This document shows, in pieces, positions 1-14,290 of a DNA stretch of 64,000 nt (positions within the stretch are counted from its first letter, which is position 1; each line of letters begins with the position of its first letter). Origin of the DNA: Microbulbifer donghaiensis. Lineage in GTDB: Bacteria > Pseudomonadota > Gammaproteobacteria > Pseudomonadales > Cellvibrionaceae. The position numbers and the translations under genes are program-made. The stretch is taken from positions 1,674,001-1,738,000 of the forward strand of contig NZ_FQVA01000001.1 of assembly GCF_900129095.1 (NCBI RefSeq). The letters run 5' to 3'. Below the pieces are notes generated by a model. The model saw only the letters and a program-made list of their open reading frames with translations, did no database searches and was not told where the DNA came from.

Positions 1-273
1 GGTAGTGCCGAAAATGACTTTATCGCTGGGCGCAATAGATTTCACATCGATAACCTGCGCCAGTGACAGCTTGGCTTCGATCTCCTGAATACGCCCTTCA
101 ATAAAGCCCTGCTTTTCGCGCGCGGCGTGGTATTCGGCGTTTTCTTTCAGATCGCCGTGCTCACGCGCTTCGGCAATGGCCTGTACCACCGCCGGACGCT
201 CGACCTTCTTCAGGTTTTCCAGCTCCGTACGCAGCGCCTCGGCGCCTTCTACAGTCATTGGTACCCGGTTCAA
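1..273 (-). CDS. greA: Transcription elongation factor GreA, N-terminal part (cut by window edge)
   Basis: GreA rescues backtracked RNA polymerase by stimulating cleavage of the 3' end of the nascent RNA. The visible 91 codons cover the N-terminal coiled coil, with the family motifs [12 protein letters not shown] and QGFIEGRI. I place the start at a TTG (position 273) because GGAGG lies six bases upstream and the resulting N-terminus ([12 protein letters not shown]) matches the usual GreA start. An in-frame ATG five codons later would drop these residues. The gene follows carB on the same strand, as in pseudomonads. The C-terminal FKBP-like domain lies outside the window. Confidence 0.93.
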   Translation of the reverse strand, partial: MNRVPMTVEGAEALRTELENLKKVERPAVVQAIAEAREHGDLKENAEYHAAREKQGFIEGRIQEIEAKLSLAQVIDVKSIAPSDKVIFGTT

Positions 274-303
274 AGTGGGACCTCCAATTTTTATTACAAC
301 GAA

Positions 304-334
304 GCCAGGCTTCACCCATCAGGTGAAGCCTGGC
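304..334. terminator. Perfect 13-bp hairpin between carB and greA
   Basis: Arms 304-316 and 322-334 are exactly complementary around a 5-nt loop. On the minus strand the stem is followed by a mixed T/A stretch, not a clean U-run, so it may be a partial terminator, a processing site or an RNA stabiliser that uncouples greA from carAB. The role is inferred from structure only. Confidence 0.5.
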
Positions 335-357
335 CAGTATGTTTGTTCGCTTTCGGA

Positions 358-3588
<3,231 letters not shown>

Positions 3589-3643
3589 CTTTCTTCCGTT
3601 TCACACCGGCCTGTCACCGGCAATCTATGTAACTGTTTTTGGC

Positions 3644-3720
3644 GTAGGATGGGCAAAGCGCAGCGTGCCCATCAGTCCCGTCGCGATGGGCACGTCGCTG
3701 CGCTCCTTTGCCCATCCTAC
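3644..3720. repeat. Imperfect palindromic intergenic repeat between carA and carB
   Basis: The outer ends (3644-3673 and 3685-3720) are inverted copies of GTAGGATGGGCAAAG...GCAGCGTGCCCATC, with one or two indels. Motifs of this 'GTAGGRTGGGCAAAG' type are scattered in many proteobacterial genomes as short mobile or REP-like palindromes. Here it sits between two co-transcribed genes, so it would fold into a long hairpin in the carAB mRNA. The family assignment is from memory; the palindrome is directly visible. Confidence 0.7.
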
Positions 3721-3737
3721 AGATAGACAGACGGCGC

Positions 3738-4904
3738 CTAGCGGCGTGCTTGCATCAACTCGATAAACTGGTCGAACAGCGGTGCCACATCGTGGGGGCC
3801 CGGGCTGGCTTCCGGGTGCCCCTGGAAGCTGAACGCCGGCTTGTCCGTCAGGCGAATGCCCTGCAGCGTGCCATCAAAGAGGGACTTGTGGGTGACTTCC
3901 ACATTGTCCGGCAGCGAATCCGCATCGACGGCAAAGCCATGGTTCTGCGCGGTGATCATCACCTTGCCGCTCTGCAGGCATTGCACCGGGTGGTTGCCGC
4001 CGTGGTGGCCGAACTTCATCTTCAGCGTGTTGGCGCCAACCGCCAGGCCCAGCAACTGGTGGCCGAGGCAGATACCGTAGGTCGGGATACCCACGTCGAG
4101 GAATTCCTTGATCGCCGCAATCGCGTAGTCGCAGGGCTCGGGGTCGCCCGGGCCATTGGACAGGAAGATGCCATCGGGATTCATGGCCAGCGCTTCGGCG
4201 GCCGGGGTCTGCGCCGGCACCACGGTGACATCGCAACCGCGGTCCACCAGCATGCGCAGGATATTGCGCTTTACGCCAAAGTCGTATGCCACAACCTTGA
4301 ACGGCTGTTCCGGGGCAGGCTTGTGCCCTTTGCCCAGTTCCCAGGAGCCCTCGGCAAATGGATAATTCTGTTTGGTGGACACGACCTTGGCCAGGTCCAT
4401 CCCCTTGAGGCCGGCAAACTCCTTCGCCTTCGCCAGGGCTGCATCCCGGTCGATGTTATCGCCGGCAACGATGCAACCATTCTGCGCGCCCTTGTCGCGC
4501 AGCAGGCGGGTCAGGCGACGGGTGTCGATATCGGCGATGCCGACCACGTTGCGCTCCCGGAGATAGTCCTCCAGCGACTGCTGGTTGCGGAAGCTGCTGG
4601 CCAGCAGTGGCAGGTCGCGAATAACGAGTCCCGTCGCCCAGATTTCCCCGCACTCCTCGTCTTCCGAGTTGGTGCCGGTGTTACCGATATGGGGATAAGT
4701 CAGGGTAACGATCTGGCGTGCATAAGAGGGATCGGTAAGGATTTCCTGATAGCCGGTCATGGAAGTGTTGAATACCACTTCACCAACCGCGCTGCCGTGG
4801 GCGCCGATGGCGCGCCCTTCAAATACACTGCCATCTGCCAATACCAGCAGAGCCGGGGTGGTGGGAGGCATCAGGGCCTCAGGCGTGGGGACAGCTTTAG
4901 TCAA
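3738..4904 (-). CDS. carA: Carbamoyl-phosphate synthase small subunit (glutaminase)
   Basis: CarA hydrolyses glutamine and channels ammonia to CarB. The N-terminal CPSase domain ([30 protein letters not shown]) is followed by a class I glutamine amidotransferase domain with the nucleophile in [10 protein letters not shown] and the His/Glu pair in [11 protein letters not shown]. The start taken is a TTG at 4904, preceded at a 7-nt gap by GGAG and giving MTKA..., which resembles other CarA N-termini. An ATG at codon 12 is the alternative. The long 5' leader suggests attenuation control (see the leader peptide and hairpin upstream). Confidence 0.97.
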   Translation of the reverse strand: MTKAVPTPEALMPPTTPALLVLADGSVFEGRAIGAHGSAVGEVVFNTSMTGYQEILTDPSYARQIVTLTYPHIGNTGTNSEDEECGEIWATGLVIRDLPLLASSFRNQQSLEDYLRERNVVGIADIDTRRLTRLLRDKGAQNGCIVAGDNIDRDAALAKAKEFAGLKGMDLAKVVSTKQNYPFAEGSWELGKGHKPAPEQPFKVVAYDFGVKRNILRMLVDRGCDVTVVPAQTPAAEALAMNPDGIFLSNGPGDPEPCDYAIAAIKEFLDVGIPTYGICLGHQLLGLAVGANTLKMKFGHHGGNHPVQCLQSGKVMITAQNHGFAVDADSLPDNVEVTHKSLFDGTLQGIRLTDKPAFSFQGHPEASPGPHDVAPLFDQFIELMQARR

Positions 4905-4989
4905 ATTGATCTCCAGTCTTCAGAACTGCTTCCGGGCGGGGGTTTGTGAGCAGCGAGTGCGGCGTCGCAGGCGACGGTTTGCGCCTATA

Positions 4990-5030
4990 AAAAAGCGAGA
5001 TGAAACTCCGCAGCTTCATCTCGCTTTTTT
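4990..5030 (-). terminator. Rho-independent-type hairpin in the carA leader (probable attenuator)
   Basis: On the minus strand AAAAGCGAGATGAA pairs with TTCATCTCGCTTTT around a 10-nt loop, and the second arm runs into a stretch of T. It sits 9 nt after the stop of a short leader frame and about 85 nt before carA, the arrangement of a transcription attenuator. It could instead simply terminate yfiR transcription, but the promoter-like element and leader frame between yfiR and the hairpin favour attenuation. Confidence 0.7.
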
Positions 5031-5038
5031 CAATTTAT

Positions 5039-5092
5039 TCACGCGCGGCTCTCACACTGTGGCCGGCGCTTGCCGCCGGCATTCATGGGCAT
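5039..5092 (-). CDS. Putative 17-residue carA leader peptide
   Basis: ATG at 5092 follows GGAGAGCG, a good ribosome site, and opens a 17-codon frame, MPMNAGGKRRPQCESRA, ending in TGA at 5039. It carries three Arg codons, two adjacent, and contains a 7-bp hairpin (5062-5068 with 5074-5080) that could be opened by a translating ribosome. Arginine is an end product of carbamoyl phosphate metabolism, so Arg codons in the leader make regulatory sense. I recall, without being able to check, that a short leader ORF and attenuation were reported for Pseudomonas aeruginosa carAB. Translation is unproven. Confidence 0.5.
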   Translation of the reverse strand: MPMNAGGKRRPQCESRA

Positions 5093-5139
5093 CGCTCTCC
5101 ACGATTCGGCCTCGCGGAGCCTACCCAAACCGGGCGCAG

Positions 5140-5184
5140 ATTCTACGCGAAATGCCCCGCTGACGCTAGTGCAAAAATGCGTCA
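5140..5184 (-). promoter_or_regulatory. Putative carAB promoter with upstream dyad
   Basis: A TAGAAT -10 element lies at 5145-5140 (minus strand), about 50 nt before the leader ATG. No good -35 is seen at the right distance. Instead a perfect 6-bp dyad, TGACGC-N12-GCGTCA (5161-5184), overlaps that position and could bind a regulator such as an ArgR-type protein. The promoter call rests on position and one hexamer. Confidence 0.4.
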
Positions 5185-5221
5185 ACCGCTTCCGGCTTCA
5201 CGGAGGCCACCCCAGTGCCGC

Positions 5222-5809
5222 TCAGTTCAGCTTCCGACTCAGGCGGAACAGGCTGTTGCCCATTTTCAGTTCCGCCCGGTCCAGCATGGTCTTGTTCAGC
5301 CGCAGGGCCACGTTTCCGCCGTTTTCGACGAACTGAATCATACCGCCGGTGACCGCGAACCGCTCCGCATCGCTCACCGTCAGCACCGGAAAGAACTCCA
5401 GCGCCCCCAGCGCCTTCACCAGGCTGGAACGCTCCATCTCGCCCAGCACGACGATCTGGCAACTGCGCGCGCGCATCAGCTCCCCCTGATTGACGCTTTC
5501 CAGCGCCACCATCCGGCCGTTGATTCGCTGATGTTTCAGTCGCTCCGCCAGCGGTTCACGCAAGTCGCCACCGCCCATCACACAGATGCGGAACGGAGCA
5601 TCGGTACCGGAAAAGGCCTCGATGGGCCACTGCAGGTGATAGGCAAAATGGACGATATAGTCGACCATCACCCGCCGCCCGACTGCGGAGTCAGACATTT
5701 GTGCCGACGCCTGCGCACTGGTCACGCCCAATACAATCAACAGCACCGCGAGGTGCGAAAGCATCAACACGAGATTGCTCAGAATGAAACGGAACTTGTG
5801 CTTGTTCAT
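5222..5809 (-). CDS. YfiR/HmsC-like periplasmic protein (DUF4154)
   Basis: I chose the ATG at 5809 because it begins an N-terminal signal sequence (MNKHKFRFILSNLVLML and a hydrophobic stretch ending near ASAQ). The upstream extension in the same frame looks non-coding. The mature part has family features: an aromatic/hydrophobic start (YIVHFAYHLQWP), a CQIVVLGEME segment and the ending GGNVALRLNKTMLDRAELKMGNSLFRLSRK. In Pseudomonas YfiR restrains the diguanylate cyclase YfiN from the periplasm, but no yfiN neighbour is present here, so a role in cyclic-di-GMP control is only suggested. Gene length (195 aa) is typical. Confidence 0.75.
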   Translation of the reverse strand: MNKHKFRFILSNLVLMLSHLAVLLIVLGVTSAQASAQMSDSAVGRRVMVDYIVHFAYHLQWPIEAFSGTDAPFRICVMGGGDLREPLAERLKHQRINGRMVALESVNQGELMRARSCQIVVLGEMERSSLVKALGALEFFPVLTVSDAERFAVTGGMIQFVENGGNVALRLNKTMLDRAELKMGNSLFRLSRKLN

Positions 5810-6168
5810 GCCGCTTCGAGCCCTACGGTTTACACCATCTGGCCACCGCGCGCGAGGGCGCGCCGCCGCGCCTTCGCCTACCGCCATCCATGGCAGACAG
5901 TTTCGGAGGATTGAGGCTCCCCCTCAGGTCAGGAGAAAGAGCCCACCGGGATAAATCCTGCGCCGGAATCACGGTCCGGCGACTACACCAGAAGGTTAGT
6001 CTCGGCCGGAAGGCAACGCCAAGCAGTACTGAGGGGAATGACGCCAAGCCGCAGGGCAGTCGCGCGCTGCCACAGGGTCTAAGGGCCTAGCGGGCTTCCA
6101 TTGCAGACCGCCCGGTCGCCGCCCGGGCCCGCGGTGCGAAACTGCTGTGCGGCACCGCCAGGGGAAGT
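5810..6168. other. Intergenic stretch without a recognisable gene
   Basis: About 360 bp upstream of the yfiR-like gene, GC-rich and with several short inverted repeats. I looked for glycine, TPP, cobalamin and cyclic-di-GMP riboswitch cores on both strands and found none. Reading frames here look non-coding, with no plausible ribosome site. It presumably carries the promoter and leader of the yfiR-like gene. Confidence 0.4.
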
Positions 6169-6199
6169 AAAAAAAGAGGGGAATAAAGATTCCCTCTTT
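6169..6199 (-). terminator. Terminator of the rimB-rimK fusion gene
   Basis: AAAGAGGGGAAT (6173-6184) pairs with ATTCCCTCTTT (6189-6199) with one bulged base. On the minus strand the hairpin is followed by seven T. It lies 100 bp beyond the stop of the ATP-grasp fusion gene. Confidence 0.8.
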
Positions 6200-6298
6200 A
6201 TTTGTCGAGGGGTTGCAGAGGCTTGCGGGCCCCATACCGCGTTTCAGGACGGTAGGGGCCCCAACGACCAGCCCACATATCCGCAGGCTGACGCGCAA

Positions 6299-7717
6299 TC
6301 AGCTGCCTTTGGCGGTCGAGGCCTCTTCCGCCGCACCGACGGTGGCGCGCCATTTCAGCGCTTTCTCGATGGAGATGATCATGGAACCGGCAACATCCTT
6401 ACGCGTGGCGCTCTCGATTCCCTCGAGGCCCGGTGAGGAGTTCACCTCCAGCAGCAATGGCCCCTTCTTCGAGCGGATGATATCCACACCGGCCACTTTC
6501 AGCCCCAACACCTTCGCCGCTTTCACCGCCAGGCGCTTCTCCTCCGCAGTCACCTTGACGACGGAAGCCGTGCCGCCCTGGTGGATATTGGCGCGGAATT
6601 CCCCCGGTGCCGCTTCACGCTGAATGGAGGCCACCACCTTGCCGTCGATCACGAACAGCCGCAGGTCCTTGCCCTGCGCCTCCCGGATAAATTCCTGCAC
6701 CAGCAGGTTGGCCTTCAGCGACTTGAAGGCATTGATGACCGACTCACCCGCCTTGCGCGTTTCGGCGAGCACCACTCCCCGCCCCTGCGTGCCCTCCAGC
6801 AGTTTCACGATCAGCGGCGCGCCGCCCACCATCTCGATCAGCTCATTGGTATCCACCGGCGAGTTGGCGAAACCGGAGGTAGGAATGTTCAGGCCGTTCT
6901 GCTGCAGCAGCTGTAGCGAAAACAGCTTGTCGCGGGACTGGCTGATCGCCGCGGAGCCGTTCAGCGCGAACACGCCAATACTCTCGAAGTGGCGCGTGAG
7001 GGCGCAGCCATAGAATGTCTGGCTGGGGCGAATGCGCGGAATCACCGCATCCAGGTTGTTCAGTATGCGCCCGTCGCGGTAGTGCACCTCCGGCTCGTTC
7101 GGGTCCAGCTTCATATAGCACTGGCGGATATCGAGAAAGCTCATGCGATGTCCGCGCTCGGCACCGGCTTCCATGATGCGCTGGTTACTGTAGAGATCCG
7201 GGTTGGAGGCGAGCAGGCCGATCCGCAGGCCGGTCCCGGCCATATGGTGCTCGTCCCGGTAGTACTCCTCCAGCTGGCTCGGCGGCATATCCCCCAGGCA
7301 GAAACTTTCGGACGGGTCCACCATCATGCGTCCCAGCATCGCCTCGCGCCCCAGCAACATGCGATAGCCCATGCTGTCGCGGTTGGTCAGGGTCAGCTCG
7401 ATATCCCAGACACTGCCGCCGATAGACAGGGATGTGCGGATTACCGGGCGTTTCTCACTGTCGCCGGAGGAACTGCGCACCAGGCGCTTGTCGAGCAGTC
7501 GCGCCTCACAGCGCACCGACGGCCGGCGCAGGTGTTGCAGCGGGTGCGCCTCAAAGCTCACCCAGGGTTCGCCGTCGCGCTTGAACGTCTGGATGTTGTA
7601 GGCGTGCAGGCACGACGTCTTCGCCCCCGAGTCCACCCGCGCCTTGATGGCAGGGATACCCAGGGAGGGGAAACTGCACCACTCTTCACTGCCGACGATT
7701 AATTTTTTTTCCAACAC
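6299..7717 (-). CDS. RimB-RimK fusion: retropepsin-like protease joined to ATP-grasp S6 glutamate ligase
   Basis: Residues 1 to ~145 match the RimB / ATP-dependent zinc protease-like family, a pepsin-type fold with [12 protein letters not shown] carrying the catalytic Asp. From ~165 onward the protein is RimK-like: [36 protein letters not shown] and [14 protein letters not shown] are ATP-grasp signatures. RimK adds glutamates to the C-terminus of ribosomal protein S6 and RimB trims them in Pseudomonas, so both activities would sit on one chain. The start is GTG at 7717 with GAGG about 7 nt upstream. Total 472 aa. It lies between dapB and the yfiR-like gene. Substrate identity is inferred from the families. 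Confidence 0.88.
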   Translation of the reverse strand: MLEKKLIVGSEEWCSFPSLGIPAIKARVDSGAKTSCLHAYNIQTFKRDGEPWVSFEAHPLQHLRRPSVRCEARLLDKRLVRSSSGDSEKRPVIRTSLSIGGSVWDIELTLTNRDSMGYRMLLGREAMLGRMMVDPSESFCLGDMPPSQLEEYYRDEHHMAGTGLRIGLLASNPDLYSNQRIMEAGAERGHRMSFLDIRQCYMKLDPNEPEVHYRDGRILNNLDAVIPRIRPSQTFYGCALTRHFESIGVFALNGSAAISQSRDKLFSLQLLQQNGLNIPTSGFANSPVDTNELIEMVGGAPLIVKLLEGTQGRGVVLAETRKAGESVINAFKSLKANLLVQEFIREAQGKDLRLFVIDGKVVASIQREAAPGEFRANIHQGGTASVVKVTAEEKRLAVKAAKVLGLKVAGVDIIRSKKGPLLLEVNSSPGLEGIESATRKDVAGSMIISIEKALKWRATVGAAEEASTAKGS

Positions 7718-7743
7718 CTAATCCTCAAAAGTTACCTTCGCTG

Positions 7744-8715
<972 letters not shown>

Positions 8716-8856
8716 TTACTGGCGATGCAATCTGAACCCGCCACGTTTGCAGAAACCGCACGGCGCGCCGGTCACCCGGTACAGCTGGACCAGACCCGTG
8801 TCGACAGGCTGCCGCGCTGCTACGCTTGTATTCAAATGGGTGATTGGAGCGCCAAC

Positions 8857-9297
8857 ATGCAGGTTTTCACTCGCCCGGGCACTATTGCCCGGCTCATGGC
8901 AATCCTGTTCTCGCTCAGCGTGCTGTTCTGCGCACTGCAGCTCAATGCCGAGGACAAAGATCGTCCCGATGATTTCTGGAAAAAGTACGGCGATGTGACG
9001 GAATGGGTCTCCGCGCGCCTGAAACTGACCCCGGAACAGGCGGAAAAGGCACTGCCCATCCTGAAGACGAGTTTCGAGCTGAAGCTATTGATGCTCGAGG
9101 ATTACGGCCTGAAAGACGGCAAGATGCCACCGCTGACCGACGAACAAAAAGAGGAGCTCGATGCGGGCATGATCGCCATACGCGCAAACACCCGCGGAGA
9201 AATGGTCAAAATTCTCAACAAGGAGCAGCTGGAGGAGCTGAAGAAAATCCAGGAGGAATATCACAGGTCCTATCGCGAGTGGCTGGCCAGGCAGTAA
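8857..9297 (+). CDS. Small exported helical protein, first copy of a tandem pair
   Basis: The 146-residue protein begins at the ATG following TTGGAGC, with a signal peptide (hydrophobic 11-28, likely cleavage near LNA|ED). The mature part is charged and helical: WVSARLKLTPEQAEKALPIL near the start, then IRANTRGEMVKILNKEQL and a closing LEELKKIQEEYH. The LTPEQ element recalls Spy/CpxP-type (LTXXQ) periplasmic proteins, which act as chaperones or envelope-stress modulators, but I cannot assign it firmly. The next gene is a diverged copy, and the two also share their upstream ~40 bp. It is divergent from dapB. Confidence 0.7.
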   Translation: MQVFTRPGTIARLMAILFSLSVLFCALQLNAEDKDRPDDFWKKYGDVTEWVSARLKLTPEQAEKALPILKTSFELKLLMLEDYGLKDGKMPPLTDEQKEELDAGMIAIRANTRGEMVKILNKEQLEELKKIQEEYHRSYREWLARQ

Positions 9298-9450
9298 CGT
9301 CGGATTATCTCCGTTTCACTATCGAGCGCCGTGCTCAGCACCCAAGAAAATAACCGGAAAATCGCTTATAGCGAAGTGCAATCTCAACCACCCTCGTCCT
9401 GGATCTTCCGCTGCTACGCTTGTAGGCAGGTAGGTGATTGGAGCGCCAAT

Positions 9451-9897
9451 ATGCAAACATTCACACGCGCGGGCACAACAGCCCGCCTGCTGGCTCTACT
9501 ATTTTCGCTGAGCGTGTTTTTCTGTGCACCGCAGCTGCAGGCGGCGGACGAAGATGCCGAAGGCGATTTCTGGGAAAAATATGACGACATAGCCGACTGG
9601 GTGTCGCTGCGCCTGAAGCTAACGCCCGAGCAGGAAAAGTCTGTGCTGCCCATACTCAGCGGCAACTTCGAACGCCGCCTGGAACTTCTCAAGAAATATG
9701 GCTTCAGCCCGAGCAAACGCCCCAAACTGAGCCGCGTTCAGAAGGAGGAGATAGACGCGAGAATGATTGGTATCGGCGCAGACACACGGGCCAGGCTGGT
9801 GCCGATACTGGACGAAAAGCAGCTGGCGGAATTGAAGAAAATACAGGAGGAATTCCACCTCGACTTCCGCCGCCGGCTGTTCAAAGACAAGCTGTGA
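9451..9897 (+). CDS. Small exported helical protein, second copy of a tandem pair
   Basis: Paralogue of the preceding gene, 148 aa, same layout: signal peptide (ends near LQA|AD), WVSLRLKLTPEQEKSVLPIL, IGADTRARLVPILDEKQL and LAELKKIQEEFH. The ATG at 9451 follows the same TTGGAGCGCCAA context as its neighbour. The region just upstream repeats CGCTGCTACGCTTGTA, which also occurs ahead of the first copy and may be a shared promoter element. The copies have diverged most between residues 65 and 100. The function is unknown, possibly envelope stress by analogy to LTXXQ proteins. Confidence 0.7.
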   Translation: MQTFTRAGTTARLLALLFSLSVFFCAPQLQAADEDAEGDFWEKYDDIADWVSLRLKLTPEQEKSVLPILSGNFERRLELLKKYGFSPSKRPKLSRVQKEEIDARMIGIGADTRARLVPILDEKQLAELKKIQEEFHLDFRRRLFKDKL

Positions 9898-9922
9898 GCG
9901 GGTCTGAACGCGGAAATACGGC

Positions 9923-9954
9923 AAAAAAAAAGAGCGGCCCGCGGGCCGCTCTTT
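9923..9954 (-). terminator. Terminator of dnaJ (dyad 9929-9954)
   Basis: A perfectly self-complementary 26-nt sequence built on AAAGAGCGGCCCG is followed on the minus strand by a run of nine T. It lies between the stop codons of the convergent exported-protein gene and dnaJ, so it mainly serves dnaJ. Confidence 0.85.
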
Positions 9955-9994
9955 AGGTTCCTGCAGCGGCAGTGCCAGACCTGCCGCCGAAGCA

Positions 9995-11113
9995 CTAAAG
10001 CTTCATATCACCGAAAAAATTCTTCACCCCTTCAAACCAGCCGGTCTGTCGCGGCGAGTTCTTCTTTTCGCTGAGGGTATTGGCGAACTCCTCCAGCAGC
10101 TCTTTCTGCTTGCCGGACAGGTTGACCGGCGTCTCCACCACCACGCGACACAGCAGGTCGCCAGTGGCACCGCCACGCACCGGGGTCACGCCCTTGCCGC
10201 GCAGGCGGAACAGCTTGCCGGTCTGGCTTTCGGCGGGGATCTTCAGCTTGACCTTGCCATCCAGGGTCGGCACCTCGAGCTCGCCACCGAGTGCCGCAGT
10301 GGCGAAGCTGATCGGCACTTCACAATACAGGTTCTTGCCGTCGCGCTGGAACAGCTCGTGCTCCTTCACCACCACCTGTACGTACAGGTCACCGGGTGGG
10401 CCGCCGTCCGGTCCCGCCTCGCCCTCACCGGACAGGCGGATGCGGTCGCCGGTATCGACACCGGGCGGCACCTTGACCGACAGGGTCTTGGTTTCCTCTA
10501 CCCGGCCGCGGCCGTGACAGCTGCCGCAGGGGTCGGAAATGATAGTGCCGCGCCCGCGACAGTTCGGGCAGGTCTGCTGCACGGAGAAGAAGCCCTGCTG
10601 CATACGCACCTGGCCGTGGCCGCCACAGGTACCACAGGTCTGCGGCGAGGAGCCCGGCTTGGCGCCGGAACCGTGGCAGGTCTCGCAGGAGGACAGGGTC
10701 GGTACGCGAATCTTGACGGTGGTGCCGCGCACCGCGTCTTCCAGGTCCAGCTCCAGGTCATAGCGCAGGTCGGATCCCCGCGCCGGACCGCTGCGGCGGC
10801 CACCACCGCCGCCGAAAATATCGCCGAACACGTCGCCGAAAATATCGGAGAAACCGCCGAAGCCACCGGCGCCGCCACCCATCTGCCCCTCGACACCGGC
10901 GTGGCCGAACTGGTCGTAGGCCGCCTTCTTCTGCGGGTCGGACAGCACTTCGTAGGCCTCATTGGCCTCCTTGAACTTGTTCTCCGCCTCTTTGTTGTCA
11001 GGATTGCGGTCCGGATGGAATTTCATCGCCACCCGGCGGTAGGCCTTTTTCAGCTCTGCTTCCGAGGCGCTCCGCTCGACACCCAGGACTTCGTAATAAT
11101 CGCGTTTCGACAT
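9995..11113 (-). CDS. dnaJ: Co-chaperone DnaJ
   Basis: DnaJ (Hsp40) delivers unfolded clients to DnaK and stimulates its ATPase. The 372-residue protein shows the full type I layout: J domain with HPD at about 33-35, Gly/Phe-rich linker ([10 protein letters not shown]), four zinc motifs ([32 protein letters not shown]) and the C-terminal substrate-binding part. ATG start at 11113. It lies 242 bp downstream of dnaK; that gap has a GC-rich hairpin but no gene. Confidence 0.98.
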   Translation of the reverse strand: MSKRDYYEVLGVERSASEAELKKAYRRVAMKFHPDRNPDNKEAENKFKEANEAYEVLSDPQKKAAYDQFGHAGVEGQMGGGAGGFGGFSDIFGDVFGDIFGGGGGRRSGPARGSDLRYDLELDLEDAVRGTTVKIRVPTLSSCETCHGSGAKPGSSPQTCGTCGGHGQVRMQQGFFSVQQTCPNCRGRGTIISDPCGSCHGRGRVEETKTLSVKVPPGVDTGDRIRLSGEGEAGPDGGPPGDLYVQVVVKEHELFQRDGKNLYCEVPISFATAALGGELEVPTLDGKVKLKIPAESQTGKLFRLRGKGVTPVRGGATGDLLCRVVVETPVNLSGKQKELLEEFANTLSEKKNSPRQTGWFEGVKNFFGDMKL

Positions 11114-11355
11114 AAAACTGTATTCTCTGGCCCGGCACCGGCGCCGGCCAAGCTCTGTTCTTTTACTTTCCGGTCCCTAACCACACCCCGGGCCCCTCCC
11201 GGTCCGGGGTCGCTACCGGCGCTTTTCCCTGGGGAATTTGCCGGCGCTTCTGAAACAACACAGGGCGCGGGCCTCTCGGAAGATGGCGCCGCGCCCTCGC
11301 GCACCGTCGCCCGGCGGCCCTTCCGGGCCACCGCCGCGACATTGTAAGCGAATAC

Positions 11356-13299
<1,944 letters not shown>

Positions 13300-13423
13300 T
13301 TATAGAATCCTCTTTTGTTTGCGCGTTGCCGGCCCGGTCGGCGTCGGCCGCGCGATTAAATTCTGATGTCAGCTATATTGGTGCCGGCGGAACTATTTCA
13401 AGGCCGGCCACTTTTAATTGCCG

Positions 13424-14065
13424 TTATGGCGCCTTACTGACCACCACCATTGCCGGACGCACGAGACGGCCGTTAAGGCGATAACCTTTCTGGAATACAT
13501 CCAGCACGGTATTCGGCTCCACGTCACCATTGGGCACCTGGGTCATGGCCTGATGCAGCTCAGGATCGAAGGGCTCGCCGGCCGGATCGACGATTTCGAC
13601 CGAGTATTTACCCAGGGTGTCAACGAACGATTTGTGGGTCAGCTCGATACCCTCGATGATCGCCTTGTTGGCTTCGTCGCCCGCATCGATGGTGGCCAGC
13701 GCTCGCTCCAGGTTATCCACCACTGGCAGCAGGTCCTGCAGCAGTCTCTCCACGGCGAACTTGTGCGCTCTCTCCACGTCCTGCTCGGCGCGGCGGCGAG
13801 CATTCTGCGCCTCGGCTTGAGCACGCATCGCCAGCTCTTTCTGGATGACCAGCTGCTCCTGCAGCTTGATGACATCCTCGTGCAGAGCATCGGTGCTCTC
13901 GGGCTCGGCGTGCAGCGCCTCTTCTGCCACGTGCTGCTCCTCCGCAGAGGGCTCCTCGATTTCGGCACGGGGCGGCTCTTCATTTACCGGTGTGTGCTCA
14001 TCGGTAAGCGCATCCGGATGCACGCCTTCTTTAATCTGATCTTCTTCGCTGCGCTCTTTGGCCAC
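13424..14065 (-). CDS. grpE: Nucleotide exchange factor GrpE
   Basis: GrpE releases ADP from DnaK and acts as a thermosensor. The 213-residue protein has an acidic, poorly structured N-terminus, a long central helix ([19 protein letters not shown], with [18 protein letters not shown] after it) and the beta-domain motif near the end ([17 protein letters not shown]). The start is a GTG at 14065, with GGAG seven bases before it. It is the first gene of the grpE-dnaK-dnaJ operon and lies right behind a sigma-32 promoter. Confidence 0.97.
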   Translation of the reverse strand: MAKERSEEDQIKEGVHPDALTDEHTPVNEEPPRAEIEEPSAEEQHVAEEALHAEPESTDALHEDVIKLQEQLVIQKELAMRAQAEAQNARRRAEQDVERAHKFAVERLLQDLLPVVDNLERALATIDAGDEANKAIIEGIELTHKSFVDTLGKYSVEIVDPAGEPFDPELHQAMTQVPNGDVEPNTVLDVFQKGYRLNGRLVRPAMVVVSKAP

Positions 14066-14132
14066 TGCTTTCTCCGTCGCGTCGACTGTCAGTTAACTGG
14101 GGATTCGCCCGCCGCACGGGCAATGCAGGGCT

Positions 14133-14160
14133 ATATGGGGCCTAGCCCTCACACTTCAAG
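14133..14160 (-). promoter_or_regulatory. Sigma-32 (RpoH) heat-shock promoter of grpE-dnaK-dnaJ
   Basis: On the minus strand CTTGAAG (14160-14154), a 13-nt spacer and CCCCATAT (14140-14133) match the RpoH consensus CTTGAAA-N11-16-CCCCATNT nearly perfectly. It ends 68 bp before the grpE GTG. Confidence 0.9.
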
Positions 14161-14228
14161 GGGATTTATGCCGCGGATTGTCCCAGCAGAGTAATGTGCC
14201 TCCACACCTGTAGCGAACCAGCATCGAT

Positions 14229-14248
14229 TACTGTATAAATAACCACTA
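14229..14248 (+). promoter_or_regulatory. LexA-type SOS box upstream of recN
   Basis: TACTGTATAAATAACCACTA closely follows the E. coli recN operator pattern, with a CTGT half-site and a weaker second half. It is 43 bp upstream of the recN ATG. Control of recN by LexA is well established in E. coli; here it is an inference from the motif. Confidence 0.65.
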
Positions 14249-14290
14249 ATTGACCCCCTCAGCGCCCCGACAAAAAAGGCCACAGAAGCT

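Noticed and set aside
5810..6168. Possible riboswitch upstream of the yfiR-like gene
   Set aside because: Checked for glycine, TPP, cobalamin and cyclic-di-GMP cores on both strands; no conserved core found.
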